Of a stretch of DNA of 12,140 bases, positions 6,939-12,140 are shown piece by piece. Under the pieces are notes generated by a model. It was not told where the DNA came from. It did not search any database and saw only the letters and a list, made by a program, of their open reading frames with translations. Location of the stretch: contig JAFAQO010000285.1 of NCBI GenBank assembly GCA_019246375.1, forward strand, positions 1-12,140, given 5' to 3'. Each line of letters begins with the position of its first letter. The first letter of the stretch is position 1. The position numbers were made by a program, and so were the translations under genes. This stretch comes from Mycobacterium sp. (GTDB lineage: Bacteria; Actinomycetota; Actinomycetes; Mycobacteriales; Mycobacteriaceae).

Positions 6939-7892
6939 TCAGGCGGCCTTTGGGAGGCGAAGGTACGCGCGGATCGTCGTTTCGTCCGGTGTGGTGTGGC
7001 TGCGCACCAAATCGGCCACGGCGTGGACCACGAACAGTGCACGTCCGCGGGCAGTGTCGCTTTGGTACGGTCGACGTCCGGCAAGTGGGTCGTCGAGGTG
7101 TCCGCGGTCGCGTGCTTCGCAGATCAAGTGGCCCTCGTCTTGCCAGAAGGCGACCCGGCATGCTTCACCGGCGTGCTGCACGCCTATGGTCGCCAACTCA
7201 TTGCCGATCATTTGGAGATTGGCCACTGTTTCCGACGGCAAACCGACCCGCTGGCCGTATGCGGCAGCGAAAGCCCGCACGCCGCTGAGGTCTGCGAGGT
7301 CATGCAACGTGTAGGTCTCCGCTGTCGAGTTGCTGGGAAGTGGCTGGTTGTAGTACGCCCATACCGCCTCCGGCGCAAAGGCGGCGCTGTCCTGTTCGCC
7401 CTGCCCGGTCTGCCAGAGCACCGGGTGGGTGATGCGGGCATCTGCAATCACGCCGAGATCAAGATGTGCCGCGTCGTAAGGGCACAGCACGGTGATGTCC
7501 CACCCCGCGAAAGCGTTATTGATCAGTGCCTCGTGTTGCACGCAGGCGGGGTACTCGTCTTTTGAGCGGCTCGACCATATCGGTTCCCCGATTATGCGGA
7601 CCGGCTTGGGAGCGTGCTGCGCAGCGAAGCGGCCCAGCACACCGCCGAGGATCACACCGGGGTTGCGCCCTGCTTCCGTCATGTCGGCCATCGTCACCTC
7701 GCCGGCGGCATCGCCCAGCGCGTCGCGCAGCGCCGCCAAATTGGGTCCCGGTACCGCGGCCAACACCGGTTGCCCAGCTTCCAGGCCCTCGGTGATAAAC
7801 GGAACCAGGCAGCCCAGGTACTCCTGCTCCGAGTTGTAGAACAATGCCGGGTGCATGAAGGCACCGAGATCAAGTTGAGTTGTGGTCTTCAC
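6939..7892 (-). CDS. MEDS-domain sensor with C-terminal, apparently degenerate HATPase (anti-sigma/RsbW-like) domain
   Basis: 317 residues, no membrane segment. Residues about 12-165 form a MEDS (DcmR-sensory) domain: HPALFY (14-19), EYLGCLVPFITEGLEAGQPV (24-43), GEPIW (102-106) and LCPYD (136-140). Residues about 195-315 match the HATPase_c fold of RsbW-type anti-sigma kinases. In that fold the N box normally reads E-L-x-T-N; here it is NELATIG, with Ile236 (an ATA codon) in place of the Mg-ATP Asn. The G1 box DRG (262-264) is kept, while the second glycine motif is GRA (283-285) rather than GRG. So ATP binding is doubtful, and it may act by protein-protein contact. GTG 7892 was chosen because GGAG lies 8 bases upstream; ATG at residue 13 would cut into the domain. 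No sigma or STAS partner is visible nearby. Confidence 0.88.
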   Translation of the reverse strand: MKTTTQLDLGAFMHPALFYNSEQEYLGCLVPFITEGLEAGQPVLAAVPGPNLAALRDALGDAAGEVTMADMTEAGRNPGVILGGVLGRFAAQHAPKPVRIIGEPIWSSRSKDEYPACVQHEALINNAFAGWDITVLCPYDAAHLDLGVIADARITHPVLWQTGQGEQDSAAFAPEAVWAYYNQPLPSNSTAETYTLHDLADLSGVRAFAAAYGQRVGLPSETVANLQMIGNELATIGVQHAGEACRVAFWQDEGHLICEARDRGHLDDPLAGRRPYQSDTARGRALFVVHAVADLVRSHTTPDETTIRAYLRLPKAA

Positions 7893-8077
7893 GTCGGCGG
7901 CTCCATTCCGGGCCTAACATTTCGCCGGCCCGCCTTGACACCCCATAAGGCTACGCGCGGCTTCCCCCAGCAGCCGCACCCGCCGAACGCCTGGTGTCAT
8001 CGGCCGCTGCTCGGTTCATCTCGCCATCGGAGCACACGTGCACTGTCGCATCGCTCAAACTGAGCCACCGGGAATCG

Positions 8078-8509
8078 TCACAGTTCCAGCAGTAGGGTCA
8101 CCGGGCCGTCGTTGATTAACTCGACCTGCATGTGCGCCCCGAACACGCCCGTCGCCACCTGCGCACCGAGCCCTCGTAACGCCTCGGCGAACGCAGTCAC
8201 CAGCGGCTCGGCGACCGCCCCCGGCGCGGCGGCGTTCCAGGACGGCCGCCGGCCTTTGGCGGTGTCGGCATACAGCGTGAACTGGCTGACCACCAAGATT
8301 GGCGCGTTGACGTCGGACGCAGATTGCTCATTCTCGAGAATGCGTAGCCGCCAAAGCTTTTCAGCCAACCGCTGTGCCGTATCGGCATCGTCGCTGTGCG
8401 TAACACCGACGAATGCGAGCAGCCCTTGGCGGCCCGGGTCGATTTCGCTGACAACGTGGCCGTCGACTGACACGCTTGCCGATGAGACCCGCTGGACCAG
8501 AACCCGCAT
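8078..8509 (-). CDS. dtd: D-aminoacyl-tRNA deacylase
   Basis: 143 residues, full length for bacterial DTD. Cytoplasmic enzyme that removes D-amino acids (classically D-Tyr), and glycine mischarged on tRNA-Ala, protecting translation from mischarging. Hallmarks: N-terminal [13 protein letters not shown]; the active-site strand SQFTLY (75-80), which provides the adenosine pocket; KGRRPSWN (85-92); FGAHM (123-127); and NDGPVT (133-138), holding the cross-subunit Gly-Pro motif that excludes L-amino acids. All are intact. It is the counterpart of Rv1897c. It diverges from the plus-strand gene at 8612 over 102 bp. The 185-bp gap on its 3' side (7893-8077) holds no recognisable terminator. Confidence 0.96.
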   Translation of the reverse strand: MRVLVQRVSSASVSVDGHVVSEIDPGRQGLLAFVGVTHSDDADTAQRLAEKLWRLRILENEQSASDVNAPILVVSQFTLYADTAKGRRPSWNAAAPGAVAEPLVTAFAEALRGLGAQVATGVFGAHMQVELINDGPVTLLLEL

Positions 8510-8599
8510 GGCGTGATGCTGCCATCGTGTGCGGCGAGGTGGCCAGTCGCTCCTACCGAAGCGGTTGGCCTGGGTACGCTCGTGCTGTTGGGTTCCGAA

Positions 8600-8607
8600 G
8601 AGGTGAG
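8600..8607 (+). promoter_or_regulatory. Ribosome binding site that sets the start at 8612
   Basis: GAGGTGAG is a near-perfect match to the 16S tail complement and stands just before GTG 8612. It overrules the in-frame upstream ATG at 8513, whose extra 33 codons look non-coding. Confidence 0.8.
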
Positions 8608-8611
8608 ATGG

Positions 8612-8929
8612 GTGTCGGTGCTGATCGCGTTTTCTGTCACGCCACTGGGTGTCGGCGAGGGCGTCGGCGCGATCGTCGCCGAAGCGGTGCGGGTGGTTCG
8701 AGACTCGGGGCTACCTAATAAGACTGACGCGATGTTCACCGAGATCGAGGGTGATTCGTGGGACGAGGTGATGGCGGTCGTGCAGCGCGCGGTGGAAGCC
8801 GTGGGAGCACGGGCACCGCGAGTCAGCGTGGTGCTCAAGGCAGATTGGCGACCGGCCGCTTCCAACCTGATGACGCAAAAAGTCGAGTCGGTGGAACGTC
8901 ACCTGGCCAAGCCGACGGTCGGCTCGTAA
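8612..8929 (+). CDS. Thiamine-binding-like protein, MTH1187/YkoF family (Rv1898-like)
   Basis: 105 residues with a GTG start. A small cytoplasmic ferredoxin-like-fold protein of the DUF77/Thiamine_BP family. Typical sequence: [17 protein letters not shown] near the start, [26 protein letters not shown] in the middle, and [11 protein letters not shown] followed by [12 protein letters not shown] at the end. Members bind thiamine or related small ligands and form oligomers; an enzymatic role is not established. It matches my memory of Rv1898, and its place between dtd and the macro-domain gene is the same. A possible -10 box TACGCT at 8575-8580 would give a leader of about 25 bases with the strong ribosome site. 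Converges on the macro-domain gene across 35 bp. Confidence 0.9.
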   Translation: MSVLIAFSVTPLGVGEGVGAIVAEAVRVVRDSGLPNKTDAMFTEIEGDSWDEVMAVVQRAVEAVGARAPRVSVVLKADWRPAASNLMTQKVESVERHLAKPTVGS

Positions 8930-8964
8930 ACCGGGTGAACACCGCGAACCGCACACTAGTCCGG

Positions 8965-9459
8965 TCACGCCGCGATTGCGGCCTGAAATGCGCGCTCGGC
9001 CACGTCACCGTGGACTGCGAACACTACCCGCTCCAGCGACCGCGGCCGGTGCTGCCGTACCGCGTCCACCATGAGCCGCGCCGCGTCGTCGAGCGGAAAC
9101 TTGCCGACACCGGTACCGAACGCCACCAGGGCCAGCGAGCGGCAGCCGAGCTCGTCCGCTTTGCGCAGGGTTGAGCGGGTGGCGCGCGTAATGATGTCGG
9201 CCGACGTCGGCCCGCCGAGTTCCATTGTGGCCGCGTGGATCACATAGCGTGTCGGCAGGTTGCCCGCCGTTGTCTCGACCGCCTCTCCGAGACTAATCGG
9301 CGCCTTCTGATTGGATTCACGCTGTACCTCCGGGCCGCCTGCTCGAGCGATCGCCGCGGCCACACCGCCGCCGTGTTTGAGTTCGGTATTGGCGGCGTTG
9401 GTGATGGCGTCGACCTCGAGTTTGGTCACGTCAGCCTGAAGCACCTCTAACTCGATCAT
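8965..9459 (-). CDS. Macro-domain protein (ADP-ribose binding or hydrolysing)
   Basis: 164 residues consisting of a single macro domain. Adenine-side residues D10VT; NAANTELKHGGGVAAAI (21-37), with Asn21, Asn24 and the GGG loop that holds the distal ribose; and the second phosphate loop AFGTGVGKFP (113-122). This pattern is that of MacroD/YmdB-like proteins that bind ADP-ribose or hydrolyse O-acetyl-ADP-ribose and mono-ADP-ribosyl protein. ATG 9459 was chosen over ATG 9477 because GAGAGGAT stands 6 bases before it and the domain starts there. It lies 45 bp after lipJ on the same strand, so probably one operon. The positional counterpart in M. tuberculosis, Rv1899c, is annotated as lipoprotein LppD of about 343 residues; no lipobox or extension is present here. 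Confidence 0.92.
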   Translation of the reverse strand: MIELEVLQADVTKLEVDAITNAANTELKHGGGVAAAIARAGGPEVQRESNQKAPISLGEAVETTAGNLPTRYVIHAATMELGGPTSADIITRATRSTLRKADELGCRSLALVAFGTGVGKFPLDDAARLMVDAVRQHRPRSLERVVFAVHGDVAERAFQAAIAA

Positions 9460-9465
9460 CGACAC

Positions 9466-9473
9466 ATCCTCTC
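9466..9473 (-). promoter_or_regulatory. Ribosome binding site of the macro-domain gene
   Basis: GAGAGGAT on the minus strand, 6 bases before ATG 9459. It overlaps the codons that would follow the alternative ATG 9477 and so favours the shorter protein. Confidence 0.7.
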
Positions 9474-9504
9474 GCATGAACGCACAAACGCGCGAAGCCC
9501 GGCA

Positions 9505-10878
9505 CTACCGCGTGATCATCGCTTCGTCGCGCGCCAGCGCGCACAGTTGCCAACGGCCGGGCACGCCTTTGAGGTCGTGCTCACCGCGGTCGGCGAACCT
9601 GCGCCGCGAGCCGGTGACGATATCGCGGACCGTCGACGATACGAGCACCTCGCTCGGCCCTGCGTGTGCTGCGACGCGCGCACAGATGTGCACCGCCAAG
9701 CCGGCGACGTCGGCACCACGCACCTCAACCTCGCCGGCGTGGATACCCACTCTTACTTCAATGCCGAGGACATGGACGGCGTCGACGATGGCGTCCGCAC
9801 ACTCAATCGCAGCACTCGGGCTGGTGAACGTCGCGACGAATCCGTCGCCGGCCGTGTTGACTTCACGACCGCCGAATCGGTCGAGCTGGTGCCGGACGAT
9901 GGTGTCGTGGTTGTCGAGCAAATCTCGCCACCGCCCGTCGCCAAGAGTAGCGGCGCGCTCCGTCGAGCCGACTATGTCGGTGAATACCATTGTCGTAAGC
10001 ACGCGCTCGGCCTCGGAGCTGCCGCGGACGCCGGTAATGAACTCCTCGATTTCATCGAGCATCGGCGCGGTGTCGCCAACCCAATACAGGGAATCGTCAC
10101 CTGGGGTTTCCACATAATGCGACCCGGCGATGTGCTCGGCGAGGTAACGACCGTGCCCGACCGGGATGAAACGAACATCAGAGCGGTGCAGGATAAGCGT
10201 CGGTGCCGAAATGCGCATCAGGGTGTCGCGTACGTCGGCCTGGGTTACCACCTTGGTGGCGGCGCGCGCCATGCTTGGCGAGGCGGCACGGTTGCCGGCC
10301 AGATCCCACCACGCGCGAAACGCCTCATCCTGGGCAACGCTGGGTGCGACGATCCCCAGAACGTCGAAGCCCTTCTCGACCGCATCCGGCTCAATCCCGA
10401 CCGTGCCGAATTGCGCCGCATTGCTCGGCTCGGCGCCAATCGGATAGTCGGGCGCCCACAGCACGCGCGCTGCTCCGTTCACGATTACCAGGCTGCGCAC
10501 CCGCTCGGGGTAGTCGGCGGCCAGAACGAGTCCGGCCATTGCATTGAAGCTCGGGGCGAAGATCGCCGCCTGTGCGCATCCGACCGCATCCATGACGGCG
10601 ATCGCATCCTCGGCCCAGAACCTTGGGCCCAGCTGGTCCGGGGATGCAACGCGCGATGACAGGCCCATTCCGCGGAAGTCGAATCGGATCACCCGGCTGA
10701 ACGACGCCAGACGCCTATGGAAGCGATACATCGATGGCTCGGCGTCGATCGTGTCGATGGGAATGGATGGCCCGGGCAGCACGACCAGATCAGTCGGGCC
10801 ATCGCCGAAGACCTGGTATGCGATGTCCATGTCGCCGCACTCGGCATAGCGGGTGCGCGGAGCCTGCGCCACTGCCAT
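9505..10878 (-). CDS. lipJ: Alpha/beta hydrolase fused to class III nucleotide cyclase (LipJ, Rv1900c-like)
   Basis: 457 residues. Residues about 15-285 form an alpha/beta-hydrolase domain; 295-445 a class III adenylyl/guanylyl cyclase homology domain making cAMP (weakly cGMP in the known homologue). Cyclase: metal ligands Asp301 (FTDIVGST) and Asp345 (AGDGF), the GIHAGEV core, Arg401. The substrate-specifying Lys is Asn341 and the transition-state Asn is His397, as I recall for Rv1900c (N342, H402). The hydrolase domain looks degenerate: the nucleophile elbow is APSFN (Ser110) instead of GxSxG, and Ser263 stands where GxDH normally has the catalytic His. An in-frame TAG two codons upstream fixes the 5' limit at ATG 10878. 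Leads the probable operon with the macro-domain gene and diverges from cinA. Identification is firm. Confidence 0.95.
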   Translation of the reverse strand: MAVAQAPRTRYAECGDMDIAYQVFGDGPTDLVVLPGPSIPIDTIDAEPSMYRFHRRLASFSRVIRFDFRGMGLSSRVASPDQLGPRFWAEDAIAVMDAVGCAQAAIFAPSFNAMAGLVLAADYPERVRSLVIVNGAARVLWAPDYPIGAEPSNAAQFGTVGIEPDAVEKGFDVLGIVAPSVAQDEAFRAWWDLAGNRAASPSMARAATKVVTQADVRDTLMRISAPTLILHRSDVRFIPVGHGRYLAEHIAGSHYVETPGDDSLYWVGDTAPMLDEIEEFITGVRGSSEAERVLTTMVFTDIVGSTERAATLGDGRWRDLLDNHDTIVRHQLDRFGGREVNTAGDGFVATFTSPSAAIECADAIVDAVHVLGIEVRVGIHAGEVEVRGADVAGLAVHICARVAAHAGPSEVLVSSTVRDIVTGSRRRFADRGEHDLKGVPGRWQLCALARDEAMITR

Positions 10879-10889
10879 AGGCTAAGTCA

Positions 10890-10904
10890 ACGCACCGGGT
10901 GCGT
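10890..10904. promoter_or_regulatory. Perfect palindrome between lipJ and cinA, candidate operator
   Basis: ACGCACC-G-GGTGCGT: exact 7-bp arms round one base. It fills much of the 38-bp divergent gap, its last base being the first base of the likely cinA -10 box, and it lies 12-26 bases before the lipJ ATG. Position and symmetry suit a dimeric regulator controlling both directions. Confidence 0.5.
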
Positions 10905-10909
10905 AGTCT
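10904..10909 (+). promoter_or_regulatory. -10 box of leaderless cinA promoter
   Basis: TAGTCT fits TANNNT and ends 7 bases before GTG 10917, so transcription would begin at or next to the start codon. No Shine-Dalgarno sequence is present, as expected for a leaderless mycobacterial mRNA. Confidence 0.55.
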
Positions 10910-10916
10910 CATACCA

Positions 10917-12140
10917 GTGGGCGCACGCGCAGGCATCGTGGTCACTGGAACCGAGGTTCTGACCGGCCGTATCCAGGACCGAAACGGGCCGTGGATCGCC
11001 GATCGGCTCCTGGAGCTCGGTGTCGAGTTGGCACACATCACCATCTGCGGTGACCGCCGTCGCGACATTGAGGCGCAGCTGCGCTTTATGACCGACGAGG
11101 GCGTCGACTTGATCGTGACCAGCGGCGGCCTGGGGCCGACAGCTGACGATATGACCGTCGAGACGGTGGCCCGGTTTTGCCAGCGTGAGCTGGTGTTGGA
11201 CGTGGAGCTTGAGGCCAAGATCGCCGCAATCCTTAAATCGCTGATGTCCGTCTTCAGCCGCCAAGATTTCGACGCGGTACGCGCCGCCAACCGCAAGCAG
11301 GCCATGGTTCCGGCCGGAGCGCATGTGATTGATCCGGTCGGGACGGCGCCAGGTGTTGTGGTGCCCGGGAAACCAACCGTCGTGGTGCTGCCGGGACCGC
11401 CAAGGGAGCTACAGCCAATGTGGCGCACAGCCGTGCCGATGTCAGCGGTGCAGGAGGCGATCGCCGGCCGAACCACTTACCAGCAGGAGATCGTGCGGAT
11501 GTTCGGCCTGCCCGAGTCGGGCCTGGCAGAGACATTGCGCGACGCTGAGAAGCTGCTACCCGGTTTCGAGTCGCTTGAGATCACGACCTGCCTGCGGCGC
11601 GGTGAAGTTGAGATGGTTACTCGCTACGAGCCGGACGCTGCCGGTGTGTATGAGGAACTGATCAAGCTACTCCGCCAACGGCATGGGGATCAGATTTACT
11701 CCGAGGACGGCTCACAGGTGGACGACCTGGTCGCGCGGCTTCTGGCCGACCGTTGGATAGCCACGGCGGAGTCCTGTACCGCCGGACTGGTGGCCGCACG
11801 GTTGACTGACCGGGCCGGTTCGTCGTCCTATGTAGCAGGCGGGGTGGTCGCCTATGCCAATGAAGCGAAAGTCGAACTGCTGGGAGTAGATCCGACCCTG
11901 ATCGAGACGCACGGAGCAGTGTCCGAACCGGTGGCCGAGGCGATGGCGGCCGGCGCATTGCGCCGCTTCCAGGCGGACACCGCGATCGCGATCACCGGGA
12001 TCGCCGGTCCCGGGGGAGGCACACAGGAAAAGCCGGTGGGAACGGTCTGCTTCAGCGTGATGCTTGCCCCGGGGCGGGCCTTTACCCGGACCGCGCGGCT
12101 GCCCGGAAACCGGGCCGACATTCGCGAGCGCTCGACCACG
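10917..12140 (+). CDS. cinA: CinA family protein, 5' 408 codons (3' end outside window)
   Basis: Two domains. N-terminal MoaB/COG1058-type domain with [11 protein letters not shown] (68-78) and LPGPPRE (158-164), associated in the family with ADP-ribose or nucleotide pyrophosphatase activity. C-terminal CinA/PncC domain, which in relatives deamidates nicotinamide mononucleotide for NAD salvage: ATAESCTAG (282-290), [11 protein letters not shown] (308-318) and [18 protein letters not shown] (360-377), all intact. M. tuberculosis CinA (Rv1901, 430 residues as I recall) has been linked to drug tolerance through cleavage of NAD-drug adducts. The frame is open from GTG 10917 to the right edge, ending at RERSTT, so roughly 20 codons are missing. 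GTG is supported by the -10 box 7 bases upstream and by homology starting at [16 protein letters not shown]. Confidence 0.95.
   Translation, partial: MGARAGIVVTGTEVLTGRIQDRNGPWIADRLLELGVELAHITICGDRRRDIEAQLRFMTDEGVDLIVTSGGLGPTADDMTVETVARFCQRELVLDVELEAKIAAILKSLMSVFSRQDFDAVRAANRKQAMVPAGAHVIDPVGTAPGVVVPGKPTVVVLPGPPRELQPMWRTAVPMSAVQEAIAGRTTYQQEIVRMFGLPESGLAETLRDAEKLLPGFESLEITTCLRRGEVEMVTRYEPDAAGVYEELIKLLRQRHGDQIYSEDGSQVDDLVARLLADRWIATAESCTAGLVAARLTDRAGSSSYVAGGVVAYANEAKVELLGVDPTLIETHGAVSEPVAEAMAAGALRRFQADTAIAITGIAGPGGGTQEKPVGTVCFSVMLAPGRAFTRTARLPGNRADIRERSTT

Noticed and set aside
6371..7288. 305-codon plus-strand frame spanning the gap between hotdog and MEDS genes
   Set aside because: It mostly overlaps two well-supported minus-strand genes, has no ribosome site, and its translation is Arg/Pro-rich.
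7893..8077. Possible tRNA, small RNA or sigma-B/F type promoter in the gap before dtd
   Set aside because: No cloverleaf could be drawn. A GGGTGT element resembles the sigma-F/B -10 but has no matching GTTT at the right spacing.
9547..10659. 370-codon open frame on the plus strand
   Set aside because: Lies opposite lipJ, whose hydrolase and cyclase motifs are unmistakable. Long antisense frames are expected in high-GC DNA.

Overview
The window is high-GC actinobacterial DNA and almost certainly comes from a Mycobacterium, most likely a non-tuberculous one. The right half reproduces, in order and orientation, a block that I recognise from memory as Rv1896c to Rv1901 of M. tuberculosis: SAM methyltransferase, dtd, thiamine-binding-like protein, macro-domain protein, lipJ (alpha/beta hydrolase fused to a nucleotide cyclase) and cinA. 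No database search was possible, so the species is not determined.

Left part (1-4653). This is a redox cassette. It holds the N-terminal 346 codons of a cytochrome P450 (minus strand, cut by the left edge), a four-helix membrane protein of unknown role (minus), then two plus-strand genes close together: an NAD(P)-dependent dehydrogenase of the DapB/2,4-diaminopentanoate dehydrogenase-like family and a short-chain dehydrogenase resembling mycobacterial 3-alpha,20-beta-hydroxysteroid dehydrogenase (Rv2002/FabG3). They meet, tail to tail with two bases between stop codons, an F420-dependent luciferase-like (LLM) oxidoreductase on the minus strand. The mix (P450, steroid-type SDR, F420 enzyme) is typical of mycobacterial lipid, steroid or xenobiotic metabolism, but no single pathway can be named.

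Middle part (4890-7892, all minus). A probable double-hotdog protein is translationally coupled (ATGA overlap) to a TIGR00027-type SAM methyltransferase. Upstream of them is a MEDS-domain protein with a C-terminal RsbW/HATPase-like domain whose ATP-binding residues look degenerate. As far as I remember, the hotdog and MEDS genes are not in this place in M. tuberculosis.

Right part (8078-12140). dtd (minus) diverges from a small thiamine-binding-like gene (plus), which converges on a lipJ-to-macro-domain operon (minus). lipJ and cinA diverge from only 38 bp, which holds a perfect 7-bp-arm palindrome touching the likely cinA -10 box. cinA appears leaderless with a GTG start and is cut by the right edge about 20 codons before its expected end.

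No gap between genes exceeds 300 bp. The longest (1041-1327, 4654-4889, 6671-6938, 7893-8077) hold only short palindromes and candidate promoters. I see no tRNA, rRNA, CRISPR array, insertion sequence or clear intrinsic terminator.
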